From contig CAJFQC010000007.1 of assembly GCA_904418845.1 (NCBI GenBank), forward strand, positions 26,140 through 90,139: a stretch of 64,000 bases of DNA, given 5' to 3'. Origin of the DNA: an uncultured Ruminococcus sp. Its GTDB lineage: Bacteria > Bacillota > Clostridia > Lachnospirales > Lachnospiraceae. The translations under genes and the position numbers were made by a program. Of this stretch, positions 15,497-25,115 are shown one piece after another (positions within the stretch are counted from its first letter, which is position 1; each line of letters starts with the position of its first letter). The notes under the pieces are model-generated. The model searched no databases. It was not told the DNA's origin and was given only the letters and a program-made list of their open reading frames with translations.

Positions 15497-17167
15497 GTGT
15501 CTGTGAAAACGATAAATACGGAGATGCTTCAGAAGATGTTCCTTGCGGGGGCTGCGAATCTGGAGGCAAAAAAAGAGTTCATCAATGAATTGAATGTGTT
15601 TCCCGTACCGGACGGAGACACCGGTACAAATATGACATTGACGATTATGTCAGCGGCAAAAGAGGTTCAGGCGCTGGAACATCCAGATATGGTATCTGTG
15701 GCAAAAGCGATCTCATCCGGCTCTCTCAGAGGGGCAAGAGGTAACTCGGGGGTTATCCTGTCACAGCTTCTCCGTGGATTTACAAAAGAGATCAGGGAAT
15801 ATGACGAGATCGATGTCATCACTCTGGCAAAGGCGTGCGACCGCGCCACAGCGACTGCGTATAAGGCGGTCATGAAACCGAAGGAAGGCACAATCCTTAC
15901 CGTGGCGAAGGGAATTTCCCAGAAAGCCGCGGAACTGGCAGAGACAACAGAGGATCTGGAAGTATTTATACCGGAAGTCATCAAACACGCGGAGGAAGTG
16001 CTCGCGCAGACACCGGAACTGCTCCCTGTACTGAAAGAGGCGGGAGTGGTCGATTCCGGAGGACAGGGACTTCTGGAAGTGATCCATGGCGCGTATGACG
16101 CTTTCCTTGGAAAAGAGATTGATTATACTGCGATTGAGGCAAGCTCCGGCACAAAGATGGTAAAACCGGGACAGCAGGCTGAGGCGGACATCAAGTTCGG
16201 CTACTGCACGGAATTTATCATTATGACGGAGAAAGAATTTACTGAGAAGGATGAGATGGAGTTCAAAGGCTATCTTGAGTCCATCGGTGATTCTATCGTG
16301 TGCGTGGCTGATGATGATATCGTGAAGATCCACGTGCATACGAATGATCCGGGCCTTGCGATCCAGAAGGCGCTTACCTACGGACAGCTCTCGCGGATGA
16401 AGATTGACAATATGCGTGAGGAGCATCAGGAGAAACTGATCCGTGACGCAGAGAAAGTTGCTGCGCAGCAGGCAGCGGAGACGGCGCAGAAGAAAAGAGA
16501 ACCGAGAAAGCCTGTTGGATTCATAGCGGTATCCATCGGTGAAGGAATGAACGAAATATTCCGGGAACTGGGTGTGGATTATATCATTGAGGGCGGCCAG
16601 ACGATGAATCCGAGCACAGATGATATGCTGACAGCCATTGACGGGGTGAACGCAGATCATATATTTATCCTTCCGAACAATAAGAACATCATCCTTGCGG
16701 CAAATCAGGCACAGTCACTCACAAAAGACAAGGACATCATCGTTATTCCTACAAAGACCGTACCGCAGGGCATCACAGCCGTGATCAGCTACATGCCGGA
16801 GGCGGATGTAGACGCAAACATTGAGACCATGCAGGAAGCGATCAAGAATGTAAAGACAGGGCAGGTCACTTACGCGGTGCGCGATACACATATTGATGAC
16901 AAGGAGATCCACGAGGGAGATATCATGGGCATCGGAGATCAGGGAATCCTTTCTGTAGGACAATCTGTTGAAGATACGACCAGGGAACTGCTGGCGCAGC
17001 TTATGGATGAAGATTCTGAGCTGATCAGCCTGTATTTCGGGCAGGATATTCAGGAGGCGGACGCGGAAGAGTTCGCTAAAAACGTGGAAGCGCTCTATCC
17101 GGAGGTTGATGTGGATGTTCATATGGGCGGACAGCCGATCTACTACTATGTGCTTTCCGTCGAGTAA
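15497..17167 (+). CDS. fakA: Fatty acid kinase catalytic subunit FakA (DAK2 domain, YloV)
   Basis: FakA phosphorylates fatty acids held by a FakB (DegV) protein so that exogenous fatty acids enter phospholipid synthesis. The N-terminal DAK2 kinase domain shows NVFPVPDGDTGTNM (metal-binding Asp cluster) and RGARGNSGVILSQLLRG; the middle and C-terminal parts show GYCTEFI, DDDIVKIHVHTNDPG and the DegV-like C-terminal domain. GTG 15497 is supported by AAGGAGG 8 bp upstream. Length of 556 aa is typical. A hairpin follows before recG. No fakB is in the window. Confidence 0.93.
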   Translation: MSVKTINTEMLQKMFLAGAANLEAKKEFINELNVFPVPDGDTGTNMTLTIMSAAKEVQALEHPDMVSVAKAISSGSLRGARGNSGVILSQLLRGFTKEIREYDEIDVITLAKACDRATATAYKAVMKPKEGTILTVAKGISQKAAELAETTEDLEVFIPEVIKHAEEVLAQTPELLPVLKEAGVVDSGGQGLLEVIHGAYDAFLGKEIDYTAIEASSGTKMVKPGQQAEADIKFGYCTEFIIMTEKEFTEKDEMEFKGYLESIGDSIVCVADDDIVKIHVHTNDPGLAIQKALTYGQLSRMKIDNMREEHQEKLIRDAEKVAAQQAAETAQKKREPRKPVGFIAVSIGEGMNEIFRELGVDYIIEGGQTMNPSTDDMLTAIDGVNADHIFILPNNKNIILAANQAQSLTKDKDIIVIPTKTVPQGITAVISYMPEADVDANIETMQEAIKNVKTGQVTYAVRDTHIDDKEIHEGDIMGIGDQGILSVGQSVEDTTRELLAQLMDEDSELISLYFGQDIQEADAEEFAKNVEALYPEVDVDVHMGGQPIYYYVLSVE

Positions 17168-17183
17168 GACGATCGAGAACCAG

Positions 17184-17215
17184 GGCGTTCTCCCGACAGG
17201 GAGGACGCCTTATCT
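17184..17215 (+). terminator. Terminator-like hairpin between fakA and recG
   Basis: Stem GGCGTTCTCCC (17184-17194) with GGGAGGACGCC (17199-17209), one G-U pair, loop GACA, followed by TTATCTT. The T-tract is weak, so partial read-through into recG is likely. Confidence 0.6.
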
Positions 17216-17242
17216 TCATAAAGACGAGGAGTAAAGGCGGTA

Positions 17243-19303
17243 ATGAGAGAGACAGAACGTATCGGTTCCCTGAAAGGCATCGGAGAAAAAACGGAAAACC
17301 TGTTCCGGAAAGTAGGAGTGGACACCGTTGGAGATATTCTTCGCTATTATCCGAGAGGATTTGAGATCTTTGAGGATCCTGTGCCCATCGGCAGCGTGGA
17401 GGAAGGAAAGATCAGCACTGTGGCGGGCAGTGTGTTCGGGCGCATCCAGGTGTCCGGGAACCAGAGAATGCAGGTGACAACACTCTGTCTGAAAGATCTG
17501 ACCGGCACGATAAAAGTGATCTGGTTTCGGATGCCTTTTTTGAGAAATACGCTGGGAAAGGGCGGGGTGCTCTTCCTGCGCGGCCGTGTGGTGAGGAAGA
17601 AAGACGGGCTTATGATGGAACATCCCGAGATCTATTATCCTGCCGCAAAATATGAAGAGAAAATTCACACCATGCAGCCAGTCTATCCTCTCACAGCAGG
17701 GCTGACGAACAATGCAGTCATCAAAGCGGTCCGCCAGGCGCTTTCCTGCGCAAATGCGAAGACAGATATCCTGCCGGAAGAACTAAGCGAAAAGTATCAT
17801 TTCATGGCTTATGAAGAAGCAGTCAGAAATATGCATTTTCCGAAAGATAAGGAACATTTTGCGGCGGCAAGGGAACGGTTTGTGTTCGAGGAGTTTCTTG
17901 TGTTCATTCTGTCCCTGCGGCAGATGAAAGAGGCAGAAAACCGCGCAAAGAACCGGTTCGTTCTTGCAGATCAGGAGAAGATCAATGGATTTCTTGAAGC
18001 GCTTCCCTATCGGCTCACGGACGCGCAGCTGAAAGTGTGGGGTGAGATCAAAGAAGATATGCAGGGAGAACATGTCATGTCTCGGCTCGTTCAGGGAGAT
18101 GTGGGTTCGGGAAAAACTGTAGTTGCATTTCTCGCGCTTTTGCTTGCAGGGCTGAACGGATATCAGGGAGCACTTATGGCTCCCACAGAAGTGCTGGCCC
18201 GGCAGCATTATGAGAATATCTCCGGAATGTTAAAAGACTATGATCTGCCCATGGAAGCCCAGCTTCTCACAGGTTCTATGACGGCAGCACAGAAGCGGGG
18301 CGCGTATGAGCGCATCCAGAGCGGGGAAGCTTCTATTATTATTGGAACGCATGCGCTTATACAGGAGAAAGCGGTCTATCAGGAACTGGCCCTTGTGGTA
18401 ACAGACGAGCAGCACCGTTTTGGCGTGCGCCAGAGAGAGGCACTTGCAGGAAAAGGCGCGATGCCCCATATCCTTGTCATGAGCGCCACGCCCATTCCAA
18501 GGACATTAGCGATCATCCTGTACGGAGATCTTGATATTTCAGTGATCGACGAGATGCCCAAGAACAGGCTGCCCATCAAAAATTGTGTGGTAGACACCGG
18601 CTACCGTGAGAAAGCATATGACTTTATGAAAAAACAGATAGCGCAGGGGCGGCAGTGTTATGTAATCTGTCCTATGGTAGAGGAAAGCGAAAGTCTGGAC
18701 GCAGAGAATGTCATGGATTATTCGCAGACGCTTCAGGATGAGATGGGAGGCGCGGTCCGTGTGGGATGTCTGCACGGGAAAATGAAGCAGCAGGAAAAGG
18801 ATGCGGTCATGGACGCTTTCGGGAGAAATGAGATCCAGATCCTTGTGTCCACGACGGTCGTGGAGGTGGGGATCGATGTGCCAAACGCCACGGTGATCAT
18901 GATCGAGAATGCGGAACGGTTCGGACTGGCGCAGCTTCATCAGCTCAGAGGGCGCGTTGGCAGAGGAAAGCACCAGTCCTATTGCATCTTCATGTCTGCG
19001 TCGAAGTCAGATGAGACGAAGGAGCGTCTGGATATCCTGAACCACTCAAACGATGGATTCTTCATCGCAGGTGAGGATCTTCGGCTGCGCGGCCCGGGAG
19101 ATCTCTTTGGCATCCGCCAGAGCGGTATACTGGATTTTAAAGTGGCGGATGTATTCCAGGATGCAAAAATATTAAAGAACGCATCTGAAGAGGCGGAACT
19201 GATACTTAAAGACGACCCGGAACTGGGACAGCCGCGTTACATGAGATTGAAAAAACATATCGGCAGCAAGATACAAAAGATCATGCTTGAGACCACGCTT
19301 TAG
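17243..19303 (+). CDS. recG: ATP-dependent DNA helicase RecG
   Basis: RecG remodels stalled forks and branched DNA. The 686-aa protein has the N-terminal wedge/OB domain (GSVFGRIQVSGNQRMQV), Walker A in QGDVGSGKTVVAFLALL, a DEQH box (VVTDEQHRFGVRQ), SATPIPRTLAIILYGDLD, and the C-terminal helicase motifs (STTVVEVGIDVPNATVMI-like, QLHQLRGRVGRG) and TRG region (GEDLRLRGPGDLFGIRQSG). AAAGGCGG lies upstream of the ATG. Placement after asp23-fakA matches the Bacillus chromosome region. Confidence 0.97.
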   Translation: MRETERIGSLKGIGEKTENLFRKVGVDTVGDILRYYPRGFEIFEDPVPIGSVEEGKISTVAGSVFGRIQVSGNQRMQVTTLCLKDLTGTIKVIWFRMPFLRNTLGKGGVLFLRGRVVRKKDGLMMEHPEIYYPAAKYEEKIHTMQPVYPLTAGLTNNAVIKAVRQALSCANAKTDILPEELSEKYHFMAYEEAVRNMHFPKDKEHFAAARERFVFEEFLVFILSLRQMKEAENRAKNRFVLADQEKINGFLEALPYRLTDAQLKVWGEIKEDMQGEHVMSRLVQGDVGSGKTVVAFLALLLAGLNGYQGALMAPTEVLARQHYENISGMLKDYDLPMEAQLLTGSMTAAQKRGAYERIQSGEASIIIGTHALIQEKAVYQELALVVTDEQHRFGVRQREALAGKGAMPHILVMSATPIPRTLAIILYGDLDISVIDEMPKNRLPIKNCVVDTGYREKAYDFMKKQIAQGRQCYVICPMVEESESLDAENVMDYSQTLQDEMGGAVRVGCLHGKMKQQEKDAVMDAFGRNEIQILVSTTVVEVGIDVPNATVIMIENAERFGLAQLHQLRGRVGRGKHQSYCIFMSASKSDETKERLDILNHSNDGFFIAGEDLRLRGPGDLFGIRQSGILDFKVADVFQDAKILKNASEEAELILKDDPELGQPRYMRLKKHIGSKIQKIMLETTL

Positions 19304-19457
19304 TGCGGAAAAACATGAATTTTTCAGAGAAAGGTTTCTAAATATCTGCACATGTTTCACAACGGACATTATAAAAAAATAAAAAATCTGCCTGCTATGT
19401 ATTTCCAGTTTAAAAGTCTGCATCCTCCATATACTAACAGCGTAACATGAACGAACG

Positions 19458-19517
19458 GACAGCGGATGTATCGTAACCGGCTGCATCAGACAGCGGATTA
19501 CATACAGATGCAGCCGG
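19458..19517. repeat. Overlapping direct and inverted repeats upstream of the SASP gene
   Basis: GACAGCGGAT occurs at 19458-19467 and 19489-19498 as a direct repeat; CCGGCTGCATC (19477-19487) and GATGCAGCCGG (19507-19517) form a perfect 11-bp inverted repeat. The repeats interleave. They occupy the middle of the 281-bp gap between recG and the SASP gene, in which I found no gene. No T-run follows, so this is not a classical terminator. Confidence 0.55.
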
Positions 19518-19584
19518 ACGGAACTGTTACAGACACAAGAGGTAACTGAAAAAGTTACGAAAATGCAAAAGGAGGAAATTGATC

Positions 19585-19791
19585 ATGGCAAGTCGTTCAT
19601 CTAACAGAGCAGCAGTGCCGGAGGCAAAGAGCGCTCTGGACAAATTCAAGTACGAAGTGGCCAACGAGCTGGGAGTACCGTTATCTGACGGATACAACGG
19701 TGACCTTACTTCCAAGCAGAACGGATCTGTGGGCGGATATATGGTCAAGAAAATGATCGAGCAGCAGGAAAAACAGATGGCTGGCAAATAA
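19585..19791 (+). CDS. Alpha/beta-type small acid-soluble spore protein
   Basis: A 68-aa SASP. These proteins coat spore DNA, protect it from UV and are degraded at germination. The germination-protease region is YEVANELGV near residue 26-36, and the conserved C-terminal motif is NGDLTSKQNGSVGGYMVKKM. ATG 19585 is chosen over an in-frame TTG because AAAGGAGG is correctly placed. A strong intrinsic terminator follows, so the gene is monocistronic. I could not identify a convincing sigma-G promoter by eye. Confidence 0.96.
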   Translation: MASRSSNRAAVPEAKSALDKFKYEVANELGVPLSDGYNGDLTSKQNGSVGGYMVKKMIEQQEKQMAGK

Positions 19792-19818
19792 GCACTGTAT
19801 TTCCAAGAGCTTAGAAGA

Positions 19819-19850
19819 AAGCGTCCGGGATTGACCTGGGCGCTTTTTTC
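19819..19850 (+). terminator. Terminator after the SASP gene
   Basis: Stem AAGCGTCCGGG (19819-19829) with CCTGGGCGCTT (19835-19845), two G-U pairs, loop ATTGA, then a run of six T (19844-19849). Confidence 0.88.
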
Positions 19851-19906
19851 TGATAAAGTATGGATAAAAGTTCAGCCATATATCGGGAACAAGGGGGCAT
19901 GGTCAT

Positions 19907-20476
19907 ATGAGAGTCATTGCCGGAAGTGCGAGAAGCTTAAAACTAAAGACATTGGACGGTATGGACACTCGACCCACTACTGACCGGATCAAAGAGACGC
20001 TTTTTAATATCATTAATCCGTCCGTATACGGGAGCATTTTCCTTGATCTGTTCAGCGGCAGCGGAGGCATCGGGATCGAAGCCTTAAGCAGAGGCGCTAA
20101 AGAAGCGGTCTTTGTGGAGAATAATCCGAAAGCCATGGCATGCGTTAAGGACAATCTGAAGTTCACCCGGCTGGAGCAAAGAGCTGCCACCATGACAACG
20201 GATGTGATGGATGCTCTCTGCCGCCTGGAGGGGGAGAACGTGTTTGATATTATTTTTATGGACCCGCCTTATGACCGGGGATTTGAGCGCAGAGCGCTTG
20301 AATACCTGTCCGGTTCAGAACTTGTATATGAGGATACACTTATCATTGTGGAAGCGTCAAAGGACACTGATTTTTCTTATGCGGAGGAACTGGGTTTTGA
20401 TGTGATACGGGAGAAAGTATATAAAACGAACAAACATGTATTTATCGAGAGGGCGGGAAGGGAAGAAATATGTTAA
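19907..20476 (+). CDS. rsmD: 16S rRNA (guanine(966)-N(2))-methyltransferase RsmD
   Basis: A 189-aa SAM-dependent methyltransferase. It opens with the conserved [14 protein letters not shown], followed by [13 protein letters not shown], the SAM motif [20 protein letters not shown] and the catalytic DPPY in [18 protein letters not shown] lies 12 bases before ATG 19907. The stop overlaps coaD by 7 bp. rsmD-coaD-ylbJ follows the Bacillus ylbH-ylbI-ylbJ neighbourhood. Confidence 0.95.
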   Translation: MRVIAGSARSLKLKTLDGMDTRPTTDRIKETLFNIINPSVYGSIFLDLFSGSGGIGIEALSRGAKEAVFVENNPKAMACVKDNLKFTRLEQRAATMTTDVMDALCRLEGENVFDIIFMDPPYDRGFERRALEYLSGSELVYEDTLIIVEASKDTDFSYAEELGFDVIREKVYKTNKHVFIERAGREEIC

Positions 20477-20967
20477 GAGCAATTTATCCTGGCAGTTTTG
20501 ATCCGGTTACATACGGACATATTGATATCATTAAAAGGTCAAGCAAGATCGTAAATGAGTTAATTGTCGGAGTATTGTGTAATAAAGCGAAAATGCCGTT
20601 GTTTTCTGTAGAAGAACGTGTTAAAATGTTAAAGGAAGTGACGAAAGATCTCGAACATGTCAGGATCGTTCCGTTTCATGGGCTTTTGGCTGAATTTGCG
20701 GCCGATATGGAAGCCAGGCTAATCATAAGGGGATTGCGGGCGATCACAGATTTTGAGTACGAGCTTCAGATGTCGCAGACGAATCACAAACTGGAACCAA
20801 ATGTGGAGACCATGTTTTTGACAACCAGCATCGAATATTCTTATTTGAGTTCTACCACAGTGAAAGAGATTGCTGCTTTTGGGGGAGAACTGTCACAATT
20901 TGTGCCGGAAGCAGTTGCTGTGGAGCTTATGAAAAAGATGAGTACAAAAGGAGAGTGTAACAAATGA
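20470..20967 (+). CDS. coaD: Phosphopantetheine adenylyltransferase
   Basis: CoaD makes dephospho-CoA from 4'-phosphopantetheine and ATP, the penultimate step of CoA synthesis. Nucleotidyltransferase motifs are [18 protein letters not shown] (T/HxGH) at the N-terminus, [15 protein letters not shown] in the middle and [18 protein letters not shown] near the C-terminus. Normal length (165 aa). It overlaps both neighbours slightly, showing an operon with rsmD and the coiled-coil gene. Confidence 0.97.
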   Translation: MLRAIYPGSFDPVTYGHIDIIKRSSKIVNELIVGVLCNKAKMPLFSVEERVKMLKEVTKDLEHVRIVPFHGLLAEFAADMEARLIIRGLRAITDFEYELQMSQTNHKLEPNVETMFLTTSIEYSYLSSTTVKEIAAFGGELSQFVPEAVAVELMKKMSTKGECNK

Positions 20968-21545
20968 GCAGCCGTATTGAGCAGATCATTGAAGAAATTG
21001 AAGAGTACATTGACCGTGACTGTAAATTCCAGCCGCTGTCAACGACAAAGATCATCGTAAATAAAGAGCATCTGGATGAGCTATTAAAAGAGCTTCGCAT
21101 GAAGACGCCGGATGAGATCAAGCGCTACCAGAAGATCATTGCCAACAGAGACGCGATCCTTGCAGATGCACAGGCAAAGGCGGACGCTATGATCGAGGAG
21201 GCACAGGTGCAGACAACAGAGCTTGTCAGTGAACATGAGATCATGCAGCAGGCATATGCGCAGGCAAATGAGATCGTTACTCAGGCGACCGCACAGGCGC
21301 AGGAGATCATAGATAATGCAACCAGAGACGCTAATGAGATCCGCATCGGAGCGATTCAGTATACAGACGATCTGCTTGCAAACGCGGAGAGTATCATCGG
21401 ACATACGCTTGACAGTTATACGACAAAATATGACGGCCTTATCAACTCCCTTCAAGAGTGTTATGATACAGTCCGCTCTAACCGTGCAGAACTGAGTATC
21501 CCGGAGGAGGATCCAGGGTACGGTCCAATGGACGGAACTATTTGA
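20964..21545 (+). CDS. Coiled-coil protein, often labelled ATPase subunit-like
   Basis: A 193-aa protein dominated by a long Ala/Gln/Glu-rich helix (about residues 60-150; e.g. [35 protein letters not shown]) that resembles stator-type or DivIVA-like coiled coils. The N-terminus ([18 protein letters not shown]) is also helical. Database names such as 'ATPase' or 'V-type ATPase subunit H' rest on coiled-coil similarity; there is no nucleotide-binding motif. ATGA overlap with coaD. The function is unknown; the family is commonly found next to coaD in Lachnospiraceae. Confidence 0.72.
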   Translation: MSSRIEQIIEEIEEYIDRDCKFQPLSTTKIIVNKEHLDELLKELRMKTPDEIKRYQKIIANRDAILADAQAKADAMIEEAQVQTTELVSEHEIMQQAYAQANEIVTQATAQAQEIIDNATRDANEIRIGAIQYTDDLLANAESIIGHTLDSYTTKYDGLINSLQECYDTVRSNRAELSIPEEDPGYGPMDGTI

Positions 21546-21567
21546 GCAAGGAGCTTTTGTATCAAAG

Positions 21568-22551
21568 TTATAAGATTATATAGAGATATGCCAACAGACT
21601 GGCTGCCCCTGCGGCAGTCAGTTTTTGCATGAAATAAGCAGAAACGGGCAGGCCTGTTCCTTCGATCATGCACTGGGTCTGGGCGAGAGAACAGAACCCT
21701 CCGAAAGTAGTGAGCCCCAATATGAGAGGGTAACCTTCGCTAAGCCCTGGGAAAGCCTGATGGATCCGCAGGATGCCGTTTGTGATTTCCAATGACGGGA
21801 GGAGGACAGCAAGCAGGCGATTGGAACCAGCCCCGTCAAAGAGGGCGATCAGAATAGAGAAAAAGATGATATATCCTCCTACTTTTACAATTCCTTCGAA
21901 ACTGTTCATCATACACCGGTCAAACACAGAAAAATTAAGCCGGCCGTGTGTTCGGTCCATGTCCTCTTCAGGGGAAAAGAAAGCTTTTTTTCCTTTTAGG
22001 TAATATCTCCGAAACAGAAAACTCGTCAACATAGGAACACTCATTAAAATTGCAATGGTAGGGAGCATGAGATCCTCTCTCCCCAGTGTTTTCCAGACGA
22101 TGAAATTCATAATGAATACCGGGCTTGTATTATTACAGAAGGAGAGAAGATATCCGCCTTCCTCTTTTGTGATCCTGCCGGACCTTACAAGGTCAGCCGT
22201 TACCCTGGCGCCCATAGGATAGCCGCATAGAAAACCGCAGAGTACAGCGAAGGCGCCGTTTCGTGAGGTGGCAAAGATTTTTCCAAGGGCTTTTCCGAAA
22301 ATCCCTGCGATGATACGCAGCCCGCCTCCTTCCAGCATAAGAGATGAAATCAGCATGAAGGGGAAGAGGGTGGGAAAGATGATCTGAAACCAGAGCAAAA
22401 GCCCTTCTTCCGCACCGGAAAAAACAGCATGGGGAGAGAAGAGCATGGCGGCAAAGAGGACGACTGCCATGATCCCCGTGGTATACTGAACGGAACCAGA
22501 CCGCTTCAGCGGGGGTGTCTGCGCGTGGAGCTGCTTTTGAAAAAGCTTCAT
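21568..22551 (-). CDS. ylbJ: Sporulation integral membrane protein YlbJ
   Basis: A 327-aa polytopic protein with the nucleoside-recognition/Gate domain: LLWFQIIFPTLFPFMLISSL, CGFLCGYPMGARVTADLVRS, FCNNTSPVFIMNF and the C-terminal GFCSLAQTQCMIEGTGL. In Bacillus YlbJ is expressed in the mother cell and needed for heat-resistant spores. It converges on rsmD-coaD, conserving the Bacillus ylbH-ylbI-ylbJ proximity although on the opposite strand. About eight membrane segments are visible. The start at 22551 follows AGGAGAAGTATCCTC upstream on the minus strand. Confidence 0.93.
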   Translation of the reverse strand: MKLFQKQLHAQTPPLKRSGSVQYTTGIMAVVLFAAMLFSPHAVFSGAEEGLLLWFQIIFPTLFPFMLISSLMLEGGGLRIIAGIFGKALGKIFATSRNGAFAVLCGFLCGYPMGARVTADLVRSGRITKEEGGYLLSFCNNTSPVFIMNFIVWKTLGREDLMLPTIAILMSVPMLTSFLFRRYYLKGKKAFFSPEEDMDRTHGRLNFSVFDRCMMNSFEGIVKVGGYIIFFSILIALFDGAGSNRLLAVLLPSLEITNGILRIHQAFPGLSEGYPLILGLTTFGGFCSLAQTQCMIEGTGLPVSAYFMQKLTAAGAASLLAYLYIIL

Positions 22552-22696
22552 GAGGATACTTCTCCTGATATGATCGTCGTTTTACATATATGATGACAGA
22601 AAGGGATTTATTCTTTTTTTGAGCAGTCTCTCGCAGATAAAATGTACCTTTGTCTCTGCATGGCCACACTGATATATTCATATATTTGTCGTGTGA

Positions 22697-23557
22697 TTGA
22701 TATTTAGAAAGGAAATGACAGGTCTTTTGAAAAAACAGGGAAAGTATATCGTACTCCTTTTTTTATGTGTCTTTTTTACATCTCTTTGGATCGGTCAGCT
22801 TCGCTATCGAAGTGAAGAGAGCAGGTTGTCTTTGGATATCCTTTCCTCTGACTATTTCCGGCGTCAGAGCATTTCTGAGGAGGCTATGGATGCGGTCAGC
22901 GGCATGGATCAGCCAGGCTCAATGCTCGCTGTGTACTGGCTGGAGAGTGATTTCGGACAGGAAGGAGGGGCTCTGTCAGAGACAGAGATGCTGTCCGCAA
23001 GGAAGCGCTGGGAAAGAGCGAAGGGGTGGGGAACGTATCTATCTGGCTGTCAGGCGATCTGGGATGACCTTCAATATTTTCCTGTGGCGGAAAGCACAGA
23101 TAACAGCCGCTTATCTGTTTCCTTTGAGGATTCATGGATGTTTGACCGCTCATACGGCGGGGAACGGGGTCACGAGGGGACAGATATCATGCCGTCTGTT
23201 AATAAGCGGGGTATTTTTCCGGTGGTCAGTATGACAGACGGCGTTGTGGAAAACAAAGGGTGGCTGGAGCTGGGGGGATACCGCCTGGGCATACGGGGAC
23301 CTCACGGCGCGTATTTTTATTATGCCCATCTGGATTCTTACGCGGATATCAAAGAGGGGGACGAAGTGAAAGCAGGACAGCTGTTAGGCTTCATGGGAGA
23401 TACCGGGTATGGGACAAAAGAAGGGACAAAGGGGAAATTCCCGGTCCATCTGCATATGGGAATTTATCTTTATGAGAATAACGAAGAGATCAGCATTAAT
23501 CCATATCCTGCCCTGCGCTATGTGGAGAAGCGGAAGATCAGAGGAGACTTTGGATAA
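22697..23557 (+). CDS. M23 family metallopeptidase (LytM domain), membrane-anchored
   Basis: A 286-aa protein with one N-terminal membrane segment (about residues 15-33) and a C-terminal LytM/M23 endopeptidase domain. Zinc ligands are visible in GERGHEGTDIM (H and D) and VHLHMGIYL (HxH), with the usual YYAHLDS between. It should cleave peptide bridges in peptidoglycan outside the membrane. It is divergent from ylbJ, so a sporulation role like SpoIIQ is possible but unproven. The start is uncertain: TTG 22697, ATG 22715 and later codons are all in frame and none has a well-spaced ribosome site. Confidence 0.85.
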   Translation: MIFRKEMTGLLKKQGKYIVLLFLCVFFTSLWIGQLRYRSEESRLSLDILSSDYFRRQSISEEAMDAVSGMDQPGSMLAVYWLESDFGQEGGALSETEMLSARKRWERAKGWGTYLSGCQAIWDDLQYFPVAESTDNSRLSVSFEDSWMFDRSYGGERGHEGTDIMPSVNKRGIFPVVSMTDGVVENKGWLELGGYRLGIRGPHGAYFYYAHLDSYADIKEGDEVKAGQLLGFMGDTGYGTKEGTKGKFPVHLHMGIYLYENNEEISINPYPALRYVEKRKIRGDFG

Positions 23558-23567
23558 AGAGAAAGGG

Positions 23568-23596
23568 TTTCAAGCAGAGAAAAAATGTGGTACAAT
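23568..23596 (+). promoter_or_regulatory. Candidate promoter before the RsmF-type gene
   Basis: TTTCAA (23568-23573), 17-bp spacer, TACAAT (23591-23596). The predicted ~100-nt leader contains GC-rich hairpins, including GCGGA-AGA-TCCGC at 23620-23632. Confidence 0.4.
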
Positions 23597-23705
23597 GATT
23601 GCGCAGAGTGCAGTCCTGAGCGGAAGATCCGCCCTCCCCTGCCGCGCGGGGATTGCGGAGTTCACAGATTTTTTAAAGAGATAAAAAATAACGAGAGGAG
23701 ATACT

Positions 23706-25115
23706 ATGTATCTGCCCAGAGAATTTGAAGAAAATATGAGAGACTTGCTGGGCGCGGAATATGAAGACTACTTGAATTGTTTTGATGAGCCGCGCCACTA
23801 TGGTCTTCGTGTAAATACAGACAAGATATCAGTGGAAGAGTTTTTAAAGATCGCTCCGTGGGAGCTTGAGCCTGTGCCATGGATCAGCAACGGGTTTTAT
23901 TATGATGGGGAGAAGGACCAGCCTGCCAGGCATCCCTATTATTTCGCGGGGCTTTATTACCTTCAGGAGCCGAGTGCCATGACGCCGGCAGACCGTCTTC
24001 CGGTGGAGCCGGGGGACCGTGTGCTGGATGTGTGCGCGGCGCCGGGAGGCAAGGCGACGGAGCTGGGAGCAAGGCTGGCAGGGACAGGTGTTCTGACGGC
24101 GAACGACCTGAGCAGTTCGAGGGCGAAGGGACTTCTTAAAAATCTGGAGCTTTTCGGCATTGGAAATGTACTCATCCTAAGCGAAGAACCGGGAAAGCTG
24201 GTTCCGTATTTCAAAGGATATTTTGACAAAATCCTTATAGACGCTCCTTGTTCGGGAGAGGGAATGTTCCGTAAGGACAGAAAGATGATCCGGGCGTGGG
24301 AGGAACACGGACCGGAGTTTTTCTCGAAGATCCAGAGGAGCATCGTCACACAGGCGGCGGAAATGCTGCGCACAGGGGGGATGCTTTTATACTCCACCTG
24401 CACATTTTCCCCGGAAGAGAATGAGCGGACCATTGAATATCTGCTGAAAGAATACCCGGAGTTTGCCATCTGTGAGATGGAAGGATACGAGGGGTTTTCC
24501 TGCGGAATGCCGGAAGCATCAGAGACGGGAAATGAAGAACTTAAAAAAACGGTTCGCATCTTTCCTCACAGGATGGAGGGGGAGGGACACTTCCTTGCTC
24601 TGCTGAAAAAAGGCGGAGAAGCCGGCGGGGCGCCTGAAAGAAGTGTTTTAGGGGAAGAAGGGCCGGGCAGAAGGACATTTCCTGAGAAGCTTCCTGAGGA
24701 ATTGAAAGAATTTTTATTCTCTGTGAAAAGAGATCTGGATCCGGCACGTATCGACATCCGGGGAGACAAGGTATATTATATGCCAAAAGACGTACCGCCC
24801 CTTAAAGGAATACGTTTTCTGCGGACAGGACTTCTTCTGGGTGAGCTGAAGAAGAAGCGCTTTGAGCCGAGCCAGGCATTGGCGATGAACTTGAAAAAAG
24901 AAGAATATGCGCGTATCATAGACCTTCCTGTGTCAGATGAACGCGTGGTCAAATATTTAAAAGGAGAGACGCTTGATGTGGAAGATCTGACCGGGGCAAA
25001 GGATAAGGGCTGGTATCTTGTGTGTGTGGACGGTTATCCCCTTGGATTCGGAAAGCTGGGGAATCAGACGCTTAAGAATAAATATCTCCCGGGATGGCGG
25101 TGGCAGTCATCATGA
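23706..25115 (+). CDS. rsmF: RsmB/RsmF-type 16S rRNA cytosine-5 methyltransferase
   Basis: A 469-aa m5C methyltransferase. The N-terminal RNA-binding region (HYGLRVNTDKIS) is followed by the SAM motif VLDVCAAPGGKATEL and the two catalytic cysteines in LIDAPCSGEGMFRK and LYSTCTFSPEENE; the C-terminal part carries a PUA-like domain typical of RsmF/YebU. AGAGGAG lies before the ATG. It overlaps the pseudouridine synthase gene by 4 bp at ATGA, forming a four-gene run of coupled cistrons that continues to ygiQ. Confidence 0.92.
   Translation: MYLPREFEENMRDLLGAEYEDYLNCFDEPRHYGLRVNTDKISVEEFLKIAPWELEPVPWISNGFYYDGEKDQPARHPYYFAGLYYLQEPSAMTPADRLPVEPGDRVLDVCAAPGGKATELGARLAGTGVLTANDLSSSRAKGLLKNLELFGIGNVLILSEEPGKLVPYFKGYFDKILIDAPCSGEGMFRKDRKMIRAWEEHGPEFFSKIQRSIVTQAAEMLRTGGMLLYSTCTFSPEENERTIEYLLKEYPEFAICEMEGYEGFSCGMPEASETGNEELKKTVRIFPHRMEGEGHFLALLKKGGEAGGAPERSVLGEEGPGRRTFPEKLPEELKEFLFSVKRDLDPARIDIRGDKVYYMPKDVPPLKGIRFLRTGLLLGELKKKRFEPSQALAMNLKKEEYARIIDLPVSDERVVKYLKGETLDVEDLTGAKDKGWYLVCVDGYPLGFGKLGNQTLKNKYLPGWRWQSS

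Noticed and set aside
15761..16660. Open frame of 299 codons on the minus strand
   Set aside because: It is fully antisense to fakA, has no ribosome site and its peptide is a Leu/His/Arg-rich shadow of the fakA codons.
22552..22696. Sigma-E promoter between ylbJ and the M23 gene
   Set aside because: A CATATATT resembling the sigma-E -10 box is present at 22679, but no matching -35 element and it would start transcription at the start codon.
23594..23684. 29-codon frame before the RsmF-type gene
   Set aside because: It begins at the ATG overlapping the -10 box, has no ribosome site and encodes hairpin sequence.
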